Source: SAR86 cluster bacterium | GTDB taxonomy: Bacteria; Pseudomonadota; Gammaproteobacteria; SAR86; D2472 | DNA: 32,624 bases | Direction: 5' to 3' | Assembly: GCA_029248485.1 (NCBI GenBank) | Contig: JAQWJG010000050.1 | Coordinates: 1-32,624 of the forward strand | Part shown: one piece after another, positions 1-7,996 of the stretch | How the letters are laid out: every line of letters begins with the position of its first letter | How positions within the stretch are numbered: the first letter of the stretch is position 1 | The notes under the pieces: model-generated | Seen by the model: the letters and a program-made list of their open reading frames with translations, nothing else | The model's database searches: none | Told to the model about the DNA's origin: nothing | Program-made: the position numbers and the translations under genes

Positions 1-316
1 TTCTTCCATATCCTTGATAAGCAATAGAGGCATGGTAAAACCTATCACATAGAATAAAATCACATGTGCTATCGATCAAATGTTCTGAAATCATCTCTGA
101 TCTTGCTGCAAACATGAGTAATAGCTCAGTGTGTGCTGAAATATTAGATTCTTTTGATAGCAGTAAGTTGCGAATCTTTTCACCAAAATCAGTTGATCCA
201 GGCTCCCTTAGAAGCTTAGTAGAAAATCCTTTAGCTGTAAGCCATTCTAGTAGTAAATTTATTTGAGTAGATTTACCGACCCCTTCAATTCCTTCAAACG
301 TAATTAATTTCATCAT
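1..316 (-). CDS. tmk: Thymidylate kinase, N-terminal part (cut by window edge)
   Basis: Thymidylate kinase phosphorylates dTMP to dTDP in the cytoplasm. About 105 N-terminal residues are visible: an initial MKLITFEGIEGVGKST with the P-loop, an REPG motif that follows it as in bacterial Tmk, and a DRFYHASIAYQG stretch matching the DR(F/Y) nucleotide-binding segment. The gene runs off the left edge. Two adjacent ATG codons (316 and 313) could start it; the first directly abuts the TGA of mltG, so translation is probably coupled. The order mltG-tmk is the usual gammaproteobacterial one. Confidence 0.93.
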   Translation of the reverse strand, partial: MMKLITFEGIEGVGKSTQINLLLEWLTAKGFSTKLLREPGSTDFGEKIRNLLLSKESNISAHTELLLMFAARSEMISEHLIDSTCDFILCDRFYHASIAYQGYGR

Positions 317-1309
317 TCAATTTAGTTGATATTTTCTTACAGCCTCAAGGTGCTCTTTGTAAGTTTTTGAAAATTTATGAGTTCCATCACCCTTGGCTAC
401 AAAGTATAGATAATCATTTTGCATACCCAATATTACTGCTTCCAAAGATGATTTGCTAACTGTTGATATGGGTGTTGGCGGGAGGCCTGATATTTGATAT
501 GTATTATAAATATTGTTCTTATCCCTTAGATTGGCTTTTGTAATATTGCCATTAAATTCAGGCAATAAACCATAAATAATTGTTGGATCAGCCTGCAATC
601 TCATGCCTAAAGATAATCTATGCAGAAATACGCCAGCTATGATGGTCTTCTCATTATCATTACCTGCCTCTTTTTCAACTATAGATGAGAGAATTATAGC
701 GTCAGATAAACTTTTTAATGGCGTATTCGGATTTTTCTTTGCCCACAGATTGCTTGCCAATTGAATAAATTCAGATTGTGATTGCTTTAATATATTAGTC
801 ATTGAGGAGGCATATTTATAAAAATAAGTATCTGGTTTTAATGTTCCCTCGATAAATTTAAAACTATCATCCAGACATTCAAAATTATCACAATCATTAT
901 TTAAATATGAATCTAAGAGTATTTCTTTAATTTCGTATAAGTTTTTACCTGCTGGAATATTTAGCTTAAATATAACTACATCACCATTACCTATCGAAGA
1001 AATAAAATCTTTCCATGATTTATTTTTAAGTTTGTAATGCCCAGCTTGAGCAACATTGATACCATTTTTTTTAAAATATATCTTCAGTAGAATTTTTTTT
1101 AGAGACGGCAATTCAAAGTCTTCAAGTATTGAATTGAAAGAAGCGCCCTCTTCAACATTATAAAACTCTTTAGTATCGTGCGCCCTTGAGTAAACAATAG
1201 ACTCAGAAGATCCTAGTAAAACGATAACAACTATAGCTAGGGTAAATAGAAAAATAGAAAATTTAGATTTTTTTGAAAACAAGAGTAGAGTTTGTTCCCC
1301 CAAATCCAA
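317..1309 (-). CDS. mltG: Endolytic murein transglycosylase MltG (YceG-like)
   Basis: MltG cleaves nascent peptidoglycan strands at the inner membrane and helps set glycan length. The protein has a short cytoplasmic N-terminus, one transmembrane segment near residues 18-34, then a periplasmic YceG domain. The catalytic Glu lies in the family motif SIVEKEAG, followed by the conserved LQADPTIIYG and SGLPPTPI segments. The longest frame starts at a TTG (1309) inside the end of fabF, a 47-base overlap. Another TTG at 1282 would leave a short MFSKKSKF leader before the membrane helix and is an equally plausible start; no ATG or GTG precedes the helix. Length is normal for the family. It is followed immediately by tmk; pabC, which lies between fabF and mltG in E. 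coli, is missing. Confidence 0.9.
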   Translation of the reverse strand: MDLGEQTLLLFSKKSKFSIFLFTLAIVVIVLLGSSESIVYSRAHDTKEFYNVEEGASFNSILEDFELPSLKKILLKIYFKKNGINVAQAGHYKLKNKSWKDFISSIGNGDVVIFKLNIPAGKNLYEIKEILLDSYLNNDCDNFECLDDSFKFIEGTLKPDTYFYKYASSMTNILKQSQSEFIQLASNLWAKKNPNTPLKSLSDAIILSSIVEKEAGNDNEKTIIAGVFLHRLSLGMRLQADPTIIYGLLPEFNGNITKANLRDKNNIYNTYQISGLPPTPISTVSKSSLEAVILGMQNDYLYFVAKGDGTHKFSKTYKEHLEAVRKYQLN

Positions 1310-2495
1310 AAGAGTTATTCATAGCAACTTCAATCTTTTTCTCAGTAGAGACTAGTGGAGTGTAATTTAAATCACACAGAGGATCAGGATTATCAAGATT
1401 GATAGTAGGTGGAACAATTCCTTCGTTAATAGCCTTAATACAAAAAATTGATTCAATTGCACCTGCTGCGCCCAATGTGTGTCCAGTCATTGATTTAGTG
1501 GAGCTAATCTGAGGTACAACATTGCCAAACACATTTTTTAAAGCAATAGTTTCTGCAATATCTCCCAGAGGAGTTGAAGTGCCATGCGCATTAATATAAT
1601 CAATTTCTGATGAATTAATTTCAGCATCATCAATCGCATTTGACATAGCTAGGGTTGCTCCCCTCCCATCCTCGGGCGGTGCTGTCATATGGTAGGCATC
1701 TGAACTTGTGCCAAAGCCAATAATTTCAGCATGAATTGTTGCACCTCGAGCTTTCGCATGTTCATAATCCTCTATGACAAGTGATCCTGCTCCGTCTGAT
1801 AATACAAAACCATCTCTATCTTTATCCCAGGGTCTGCTAGCAGCTTCTGGGTTTGGATTCATAGACAGAGCCCTGGCAGAGATAAATCCTGCGATTGAAA
1901 GGGGTGTAGAGGCCATTTCCGCGCCTCCAGCTATCATTACATCAGCCTCACCACATGCAATAGATCTGGCAGCAGTACCTATGCAATGATTGCCTGTTGA
2001 GCAAGCAGTTACTACAGAAGTATTTGGGCCCATAAAACCATGTTTTATAGAAACAAGGCCAGATATCATATTGACAATAGAGCCGGGAACAAAAAAAGGA
2101 GATACTTTTTTATAACCCCTTTCTTCTAATAGAATTTTATTCTTTTCAATGGTATCAATACCGCCAATACCAGCTCCAAAATTGACACCTACCTTTGTTA
2201 AGTCAATGCTGGAATCAAGTATTCCAGAATTCTCGATAGATTGGTTTGCAGCAATAATTCCATATTGAATAAATGGATCAATTCTTCTAATTTCTTTGGA
2301 ATCGAGAAAATTTGCTGGATCAAAATTCTTTAAACGACCACCGATTTTTACTGGATTATTTTCTAATCCAACATCAACAGTTGTGATACCTGATATACCT
2401 TCAATGCATGAGTGCCAAGCATCATCAACAGTATTGCCTATTGGTGAAAGGATACCTAAGCCAGTAACTACAACTCTTCTGTGTAGTTGCTTCAT
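1263..2495 (-). CDS. fabF: Beta-ketoacyl-ACP synthase II (FabF)
   Basis: FabF condenses malonyl-ACP with acyl-ACP in fatty-acid elongation. The 410-residue protein has normal length and the Cys-His-His active site: the nucleophile in VTACSTGNHCIG near residue 163, His in NAHGTSTPLGD near 303, and His in KSMTGHTLGAAG near 340. It ends with the usual NNSFGFGGTNSTLVF. ATG at 2495 starts 11 bases after the acpP stop. It is the penultimate fatty-acid gene of the fabD-fabG-acpP-fabF unit and runs into mltG. Confidence 0.97.
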   Translation of the reverse strand: MKQLHRRVVVTGLGILSPIGNTVDDAWHSCIEGISGITTVDVGLENNPVKIGGRLKNFDPANFLDSKEIRRIDPFIQYGIIAANQSIENSGILDSSIDLTKVGVNFGAGIGGIDTIEKNKILLEERGYKKVSPFFVPGSIVNMISGLVSIKHGFMGPNTSVVTACSTGNHCIGTAARSIACGEADVMIAGGAEMASTPLSIAGFISARALSMNPNPEAASRPWDKDRDGFVLSDGAGSLVIEDYEHAKARGATIHAEIIGFGTSSDAYHMTAPPEDGRGATLAMSNAIDDAEINSSEIDYINAHGTSTPLGDIAETIALKNVFGNVVPQISSTKSMTGHTLGAAGAIESIFCIKAINEGIVPPTINLDNPDPLCDLNYTPLVSTEKKIEVAMNNSFGFGGTNSTLVFKKI

Positions 2496-2506
2496 TTAAG
2501 AAGTAA

Positions 2507-2736
2507 TTAGCTGTTTGAATTTATGTAATTTACAGCTTCTTGAACGGTCGAAATTTTTTCTGCTTCTTCATCAGCAATTTCAAGCTCAAACTCTTCTTCA
2601 AGAGCCATTACAAGTTCTACTGTATCAAGTGAATCAGCGCCTAAGTCATCGACAATGAAGAGTCATTTTTAACCTCATCATCGCCAACACCAAGCTGCTC
2701 ACAAACAATTTTTCTTACTCTTTCTTCGATACTCAC
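2507..2736 (-). CDS. acpP: Acyl carrier protein, interrupted by an apparent 1-base deletion
   Basis: AcpP carries growing acyl chains on a phosphopantetheine arm. A GTG start at 2736 opens a reading [20 protein letters not shown] that is typical ACP, but it hits TAG after about 32 codons. Restoring one A (T on the coding strand) at 2654-2655 gives the expected [20 protein letters not shown], with the modified Ser in DSL, and an end at YINSNS: 76 residues, the usual ACP length. The gene sits in its normal place between fabG and fabF. As AcpP is essential and the rest of the protein is intact, a sequencing or assembly error in the short A run is the likeliest cause; a true pseudogene with a second copy elsewhere is possible. 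A 62-base gap separates it from fabG and could hold its own promoter, though I see no convincing one. Confidence 0.9.
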
Positions 2737-2743
2737 AGGGCAT

Positions 2744-2748
2744 CCTCC
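2744..2748 (-). promoter_or_regulatory. Strong Shine-Dalgarno for acpP
   Basis: GGAGG on the minus strand lies seven bases before the GTG at 2736. It is one of the strongest ribosome-binding sites in the window and fixes the acpP start at a GTG rather than at the out-of-frame ATG nearby. Confidence 0.75.
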
Positions 2749-2798
2749 GTTTAAAAAAATCTATTCTACAACATTTCTGCCAAAAACATATAAAATCA

Positions 2799-3521
2799 TT
2801 AATTCATATAAAGTCCGCCATCCACAGAAATTGTCTGACCAGTAATATAATCTGCATTAGAAGAAGCTAAAAACAGAGCTAAATCAGCAATATCCTGTGG
2901 GTTGCCCATTTTATTTGCTGGGATTTGTTTTAATATATTTTCTAATTCATCGCTCTTAAAATGATTGGTCATATCAGTCTCAATAAATCCAGGAGCTATA
3001 CAATTCACTGTTATATTTCTAGCAGCCACCTCTTTTGCTAACGATCTAGTAAAACCACCTAAGCCTGCTTTACTAGCAGAATAATTAACTTGGCCTGGAT
3101 TACCCATTAACCCAGCAACGCTAGATATATTGATGATCTTTCCAGACCTATCTTTCACCATAAATTTAATAAATAATTTAGTAATATTGAAAACACTTGT
3201 TAGATTTGAATTAATCACATCATCCCAATCCTCATCTTTCATTCTTAAAAAAAGCTGATCTTTGGTTATCCCAGCATTATTAATTAATACATTTGGAATT
3301 CTTTCCTGTGTCTTTAATTGCTCCAAGCAACTATTAACTTGAACTCTATCCGTAACATCTAAAGGTATATGAAGACACTGTTCTGATCCAAGGGCCTCAT
3401 TAAAATTAAAGTTCGATCTAGAAGTCCCGATCACAAAGTACCCATCATTTAGAAAACTTTTAGCGATCTCTAATCCTATGCCTCTAGAAACTCCTGTAAT
3501 AAAAACTATTTTTTTATCCAT
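2799..3521 (-). CDS. fabG: 3-oxoacyl-ACP reductase FabG
   Basis: FabG reduces 3-oxoacyl-ACP with NADPH. The 240-residue SDR protein has the cofactor motif TGVSRGIG near the N-terminus, NNAG in the middle, and the Ser-Tyr-Lys set in NISSVAG and YSASKAG. It ends in ITGQTISVDGGLYMN, a standard FabG C-terminus. Its ATG overlaps the end of fabD by eight bases, implying coupled translation. The operon position between fabD and acpP separates it from the accessory SDR further right. Confidence 0.96.
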   Translation of the reverse strand: MDKKIVFITGVSRGIGLEIAKSFLNDGYFVIGTSRSNFNFNEALGSEQCLHIPLDVTDRVQVNSCLEQLKTQERIPNVLINNAGITKDQLFLRMKDEDWDDVINSNLTSVFNITKLFIKFMVKDRSGKIINISSVAGLMGNPGQVNYSASKAGLGGFTRSLAKEVAARNITVNCIAPGFIETDMTNHFKSDELENILKQIPANKMGNPQDIADLALFLASSNADYITGQTISVDGGLYMN

Positions 3522-4452
3522 AATTATTTATCTTCTCATAAAAATCTTCGTCAGAAGTAGAAAAATAATTCTCAAGTTTATTTGCTTTAAATAAACCCGA
3601 TAAGACTTTTCCTGGACCGCATTCAATAATTGGTAAATTTAATGTTGATATGAGTTTGCATATTTCAACCCATCTAACAGGTGAGTGAAGTTGTGATACT
3701 AGTAGAGATCTGATTTCATCGCATGAAGATGCGGTGTTAACAGATGCATTATGAATAATTTTTGTATCCGGTAAATTGATTTCAACATCCTCGAGGGGTT
3801 GTTGAAATTCATCTGCTGCCTTAAGCATTAATTTGCTATGCGAGGCGATGCTAACTTTAAGCTTAATTACACGTTTAGCGCCTTCTGAAAGGCATAAATC
3901 TTGCGCCTTATTAACTGCATCATCATGGCCTGAAATTACAGTTTGATTAGGCGAATTTAGATTTGCACATTGAACATGAGAATTCTCACCTGTTGATGCG
4001 GCTAAACATATATCACTGATGATATTGTATTCAAGCCCCATGATTGCAGACATTGATCCCTTAGGTGCTAATTCCATTAACTCCCCTCTTTTTCTTACTA
4101 ACTTTAAAGCTTCATTAACTGGTATTGAATTGCCTGCAACTAAAGCAGTATATTCACCTAAAGAATGTCCAGCATAGTAAAGAGGTGCAATATCCATACA
4201 ATCTAACAATTTTTGGAAATGGAGATAAGAGCAAAGGAGCAATAGAGGTTGAGTTATTGATGTTTGATTTATTAATTCCTCAGGACCTTCCTCGATTAAT
4301 TTATAGGCATCATGCGATATTAGATCACTGCAACATTCCAATGCGGGAGAATATTCACTGGATAGAGCTATCTTAGATAGGCCACCCTTAGATAACATAG
4401 ATAAATGTTGCGAGCCCTGGCCGGGAAATGCTAAAAAAGCAGAAAAAGACAT
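3514..4452 (-). CDS. fabD: Malonyl-CoA:ACP transacylase FabD
   Basis: FabD loads malonyl groups from CoA onto ACP. The 312-residue protein shows the oxyanion motif FPGQGSQ near residue 9, the nucleophile Ser in AGHSLGEYTAL near residue 95, and a conserved His in the segment ASHSKLM near residue 205. Length is normal. It follows rpmF directly. In E. coli plsX and fabH lie between rpmF and fabD; both are missing here. Confidence 0.96.
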   Translation of the reverse strand: MSFSAFLAFPGQGSQHLSMLSKGGLSKIALSSEYSPALECCSDLISHDAYKLIEEGPEELINQTSITQPLLLLCSYLHFQKLLDCMDIAPLYYAGHSLGEYTALVAGNSIPVNEALKLVRKRGELMELAPKGSMSAIMGLEYNIISDICLAASTGENSHVQCANLNSPNQTVISGHDDAVNKAQDLCLSEGAKRVIKLKVSIASHSKLMLKAADEFQQPLEDVEINLPDTKIIHNASVNTASSCDEIRSLLVSQLHSPVRWVEICKLISTLNLPIIECGPGKVLSGLFKANKLENYFSTSDEDFYEKINNYG

Positions 4453-4454
4453 GG

Positions 4455-4667
4455 TTAGTCTTGAGCTTCGTTATCCTCTACTTCTTTAATAGGTTTTCTT
4501 AGATCTTTAATTAAGCGGCCTTTATAAAAACCATCAGAAGTCATTTGATGACGAAGATGTCTTTCACCAGACACTGGATCAGTAGATAATGTGAGATCTG
4601 ATAAATGATCGTGGGAACGAATCATTCCACGCTTTGATCTTGTTTTTTTACTTTTTTGTACTGCCAT
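4455..4667 (-). CDS. rpmF: 50S ribosomal protein bL32
   Basis: This small ribosomal protein starts [20 protein letters not shown], the unmistakable bL32 N-terminus, and contains [19 protein letters not shown]. At 70 residues it is longer than E. coli bL32 (57) because of an acidic C-terminal tail, [10 protein letters not shown]. It lacks the zinc-binding cysteines of the Zn-dependent form, as in E. coli. It ends two bases before the fabD start, and its usual partner gene yceD is not upstream. Confidence 0.95.
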   Translation of the reverse strand: MAVQKSKKTRSKRGMIRSHDHLSDLTLSTDPVSGERHLRHQMTSDGFYKGRLIKDLRKPIKEVEDNEAQD

Positions 4668-4702
4668 AATATTTTAAAAAAAATGCATCCTATCAGAATA
4701 AA

Positions 4703-5644
4703 TTAAATTTTAACAGTTAAATTACTTAGCTGAGAAAGCAGTATATCAAATTCATTATTTTTTGTTGCATGATAGTTAACTGTTTGTGTATTTAGATCTT
4801 TAAATGAAATAGATGCAGCATGTAATGCGAGACGACTTATAGATGTTTTTTTAACGATGTATTTATTTAAATCGAATAATCCATACTTTTTATCGTTAAC
4901 TATTGGGTGATTCAGGTTTGAACTTTGAACTCTAATTTGATGCATTCTGCCAGTGCTAATTAGTATTTCAGCATAAGTGAATGAATTAAATTTTTTGAGC
5001 ACTTTAAAAGTAGAAATTGCTTTTTTTCCATGCTCTGTTTCTTTCACTTTGTGGTGATGCTCTTTGGTTGAAATATCAATATTTGATTCTATCTTCATAT
5101 TTTTTTTAAGAACACCTACCAAGATAGCTTCATATTTTTTTACAACCTCATTAGCTTTAAGTTGCTTATTAAAATGTCTCAGAAATTTTTTATTTTTTGC
5201 TAATAATATGCAGCCAGACGTTGATTTATCTATTCGATGGCACAGATCAATTTCTAAGAGCGGAAATTTAGCTCTAGCTATATCTATGAGGCCAAACTGA
5301 TTATTTGTTCCTGAGTGAACGCTTAATCCAGATTCTTTATTTACAACTACATAATCTTCATTTTGATAAATGATAGATGCATCAAATGCCTGGATCCGAC
5401 TTAGCGGAATCTTTATATCAGGCCGATCATTATCAAAGTCAATGAGATATGGTGGAATTCTTATTTCATCATTTAGTTTTAACTTATAAGTTGGTTTGAT
5501 TCGGCCGGAGTTAACTCTTATCTCGCCTTTACGAATCATGCTGTAAATTTTTGATTTGGGAAGAGACTTATAAACATTGATTAAATAGTTATCAATGCGT
5601 CTCCCTGCGTGATCCTCTATTATATTTAGGTTTTTACCATTCAT
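4703..5644 (-). CDS. rluC: 23S rRNA pseudouridine synthase, RluC/RluD family
   Basis: The enzyme isomerises uridines in 23S rRNA. The 313-residue protein has an N-terminal S4 RNA-binding domain (residues about 12-70, containing KSKIYSMIRKGEIRVN) and a catalytic domain with the key Asp in LCHRIDKSTSGCILLAKN near residue 145, plus the late GRMHQIRVQ motif. RluC is favoured over RluD by position: in gammaproteobacteria rluC neighbours rne divergently and precedes the rpmF-fab genes, as here. No strong Shine-Dalgarno is visible before the ATG. Confidence 0.88.
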   Translation of the reverse strand: MNGKNLNIIEDHAGRRIDNYLINVYKSLPKSKIYSMIRKGEIRVNSGRIKPTYKLKLNDEIRIPPYLIDFDNDRPDIKIPLSRIQAFDASIIYQNEDYVVVNKESGLSVHSGTNNQFGLIDIARAKFPLLEIDLCHRIDKSTSGCILLAKNKKFLRHFNKQLKANEVVKKYEAILVGVLKKNMKIESNIDISTKEHHHKVKETEHGKKAISTFKVLKKFNSFTYAEILISTGRMHQIRVQSSNLNHPIVNDKKYGLFDLNKYIVKKTSISRLALHAASISFKDLNTQTVNYHATKNNEFDILLSQLSNLTVKI

Positions 5645-5914
5645 TGAGGTAGAATACTTGAAATTGTTAGTTTATAAATAAAAAGCTGCAACTATAGAAA
5701 GCTTATGGTAAAGAGCCTAAGCATAAAAATAATAATGCTGCAAAGCAGCATAATAACAAGAGAAAGTTAACATAGCACAAGGGTGCTAGAAGAATAAAAC
5801 AAGTTTTAAAAGCTCCAGATATACATGGGGTCAGTTAAAAGAGCTCCATGGGATAAGACTCTAATAACTCTAAAAGCACTAGTGCTATTCACTTTCTCTG
5901 TACCGGAGAAAAAA
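5645..5914 (+). promoter_or_regulatory. rluC/rne divergent region and structured rne leader
   Basis: This 270-base stretch has no convincing gene. On the rne side it holds several possible RNA stem-loops: 5701-5722 (seven pairs with one bulged T and a seven-base loop), 5735-5751 (seven perfect pairs, GCTGC core, AAA loop), 5824-5850 (seven pairs with one G-T, 13-base loop) and the palindrome AGCACTAGTGCT at 5875-5886. In E. coli a long folded rne leader lets RNase E destabilise its own mRNA; a similar role here is inference. I could not pick out a well-spaced sigma-70 promoter. Confidence 0.45.
5905..5908 (+). promoter_or_regulatory. Shine-Dalgarno setting the rne start
   Basis: GGAG six bases before the ATG at 5915 marks that codon as the rne start. 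The frame is open further upstream to an ATG at 5825, but those 30 extra residues do not resemble RNase E and overlap the leader stem-loops. Confidence 0.7.
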
Positions 5915-7996
5915 ATGAAAAGAATTCTAATTAATTGCTCGTATTCTGATGAGCTTCGTGTTGCCTTGGTTGATGGGGCGAAATTATTTGACTTGGATAA
6001 TGAATTTAACGCTCAATCCTTATTAAAAGGAAGCATTTTTAAAGCCACAGTTTCAAGAGTTGAAACCAGTTTAGATGCAGCGTTTGTTAATTTTGGAAGT
6101 GAGAGACATGGGTTTTTACCTTTAAAAGAATTATCAAATGAGCATTTTACAAAGGATGCTGAAGGAAAGAAAAAATGCACTCTCAAAGAGGGAGATGAAA
6201 TTCTGGTTCAGGTATTAAAAGAAGAGCGTGGTACTAAAGGTGCAGCTCTTTCAAATCAAATTTCACTTGCAGGAAGATTTATAGTTTTGATCCCAAACTC
6301 AGAAAAATCTGGGGGTGTGTCAAGAAGAATTTCAGGCGATGAAAGAGATGATATTAAAAATGCATTAAATGAACTAAAAATACCAGATGGCATGAGTGTA
6401 ATTGTCAGAACAGCTGGGTTGGGTAGATCAGCAGAAGAGCTGAAATGGGATTTAGATTATTTAATGAACCTATGGGAGCAAATTAAATCAACCGTCAATG
6501 ATGCTCCAAGCCCTAGTCTTATATATAAAGATGATAAATTAATTTTAAGGGTATTTAGGGATTATTTTAGAGATGACATAGAGGAAATTCTGATCGATGA
6601 CGAGGCTGTGCATGCAGAAGCTTTAGATTTTGCAAAATCTGTAATACCAGATCATGCCGATAAAGTTATTTACTATAATGAAGATATTGCGCTATTTAAT
6701 AGATATCAAATTGAAAGCCAAATTGAATTAGCTTTTCAAAGAGAAATATCCTTACCTTCAGGTGGGTCAATAGTTATCGATCCAACAGAAGCTATGGTTT
6801 CTATTGATGTCAATTCAGCAAGATCAACTAAAGGTAAGGATATTGAATCAACTGCTTTTGCAACTAACATGGAAGCAGCAAAGGAGATTGCCAGACAGCT
6901 TAGGTTAAGAGATCTAGGCGGATTGATAGTGATTGATTTTATTGATATGCAAGATGAAAAACATCAACAAAAAGTAGAAAATGCTTTTAGGTCTGCAGTT
7001 CAATCTGACAGAGCTAGAATTCAAATTGCCGGAATATCAAGATTTGGATTATTGGAGTTATCAAGACAAAGACTTAGACCCTCGCTTGAAGAAACATACG
7101 ATATTCAACATGTTCAGGTCCGTGGTACACGCTCTTTAGGTCAATCAATTCTGAGGATAATTGGCGAAGATGCTGCTAAAGAAAATACTGGTGAGATTCA
7201 TGTTTATGTCCCAGCTGATGTTTCAAGCTATCTTTTAAATGAGAAAAGAAGAGACATAATTACAATTGAAAATACTTATCAAGTAAATATTCTAGTTATA
7301 GCTGACCCATATAAATCAAGACCATATTACAAAGTTGCTCGAGTAAAAGCTCCAGCTGGAAAGAAGTTATTTTCACATGAAATGACGCCAAATAGTCCGG
7401 AACCTTCGATGGATTGGCGAGATGTAAATTCAAATAAAAAATCATTAAAACCTCTGGTAAAAGTATCTGTTCCTCCGAGAATGCCCAAGACAAAAAATAA
7501 GAAAGGGTTTTTTGCATTTTTAAAATCTGTTTTTACTCTTAATATTTTTAAATCAACAAAGAAAAAAAATCTTAAAAATAAAAGAAAAAGAAACTATAAA
7601 AAAGGCCAACCGAAGACAAAAAATACCAGAAATGAAAATAGGCATAACAACAGAAACGTAAGGCCCAATAATAAAGGTAGAACAAACAATCAAAAGAAAC
7701 CGGTTAATAAGACAGTCTCAAAACCAATTGTCATACCGCCAAAGAAAAACGAGAAAACAGCTGGCAAATCTGCACAAGTTAGTAAAACAAAAAAACCAAC
7801 TGAAGATGTCGATGGAAACACATCCAATGACAAAACTTCAACATCTTCATCTCAAACTCCTGCGCCTACGCCAGCACCAACTCCTGCGCCTACGCCAGCA
7901 CCAACTCCTGCGCCTACGCCAGCACCAACTCCTGCGCCTACGCCAGCACCAAAACCTACTAGAGCTTTAAACGATCCTCGATATAAGAGCGAATAA
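5915..7996 (+). CDS. rne: Ribonuclease E, short form lacking the zinc-link cysteines
   Basis: RNase E is the main endonuclease of mRNA decay and rRNA/tRNA processing and the scaffold of the degradosome. The start MKRILINCSYSDELRVALVD matches the family. Residues 1 to about 480 form the catalytic half with S1 domain, the metal-binding Asp residues near 298 (VSIDVNSARS) and 341 (GLIVIDFIDM), and the small domain (SYLLNEKRRDI). The zinc-link CPxC is absent: at residues 399-406 the sequence reads HVQVRGTR and the loop is about eight residues short. Beyond 500 come an amphipathic GFFAFLKSVF (531-540), likely the membrane anchor, a Lys/Arg/Asn-rich RNA-binding-like stretch (about 545-595), a Pro/Ala/Thr repeat, and a final RALNDPRYKSE. 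At 693 residues it is much shorter than E. coli RNase E (1061). Its end overlaps the convergent nudC by 38 bases. Confidence 0.95.
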   Translation: MKRILINCSYSDELRVALVDGAKLFDLDNEFNAQSLLKGSIFKATVSRVETSLDAAFVNFGSERHGFLPLKELSNEHFTKDAEGKKKCTLKEGDEILVQVLKEERGTKGAALSNQISLAGRFIVLIPNSEKSGGVSRRISGDERDDIKNALNELKIPDGMSVIVRTAGLGRSAEELKWDLDYLMNLWEQIKSTVNDAPSPSLIYKDDKLILRVFRDYFRDDIEEILIDDEAVHAEALDFAKSVIPDHADKVIYYNEDIALFNRYQIESQIELAFQREISLPSGGSIVIDPTEAMVSIDVNSARSTKGKDIESTAFATNMEAAKEIARQLRLRDLGGLIVIDFIDMQDEKHQQKVENAFRSAVQSDRARIQIAGISRFGLLELSRQRLRPSLEETYDIQHVQVRGTRSLGQSILRIIGEDAAKENTGEIHVYVPADVSSYLLNEKRRDIITIENTYQVNILVIADPYKSRPYYKVARVKAPAGKKLFSHEMTPNSPEPSMDWRDVNSNKKSLKPLVKVSVPPRMPKTKNKKGFFAFLKSVFTLNIFKSTKKKNLKNKRKRNYKKGQPKTKNTRNENRHNNRNVRPNNKGRTNNQKKPVNKTVSKPIVIPPKKNEKTAGKSAQVSKTKKPTEDVDGNTSNDKTSTSSSQTPAPTPAPTPAPTPAPTPAPTPAPTPAPTPAPKPTRALNDPRYKSE
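7856..7951 (+). repeat. Four perfect 24-bp tandem repeats inside rne
   Basis: Four identical 24-base units follow one another without mismatch, each coding for eight residues of a TPAPTPAP linker. The unit contains only Ala, Pro and Thr codons and is clearly richer in G+C than its surroundings. Perfect identity, including third positions, indicates recent expansion or active copy-number change by slippage. Length is a multiple of three, so copy changes keep the frame. Confidence 0.95.

Noticed and set aside
5825..5914. Upstream ATG extending rne by 30 residues
   Set aside because: The extra residues do not match RNase E, overlap leader hairpins, and a GGAG sits just before the ATG at 5915.
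7728..7970. Plus-strand frame coding Leu/Arg/Gln-rich repeats
   Set aside because: It is a shifted reading of the rne tandem repeat.
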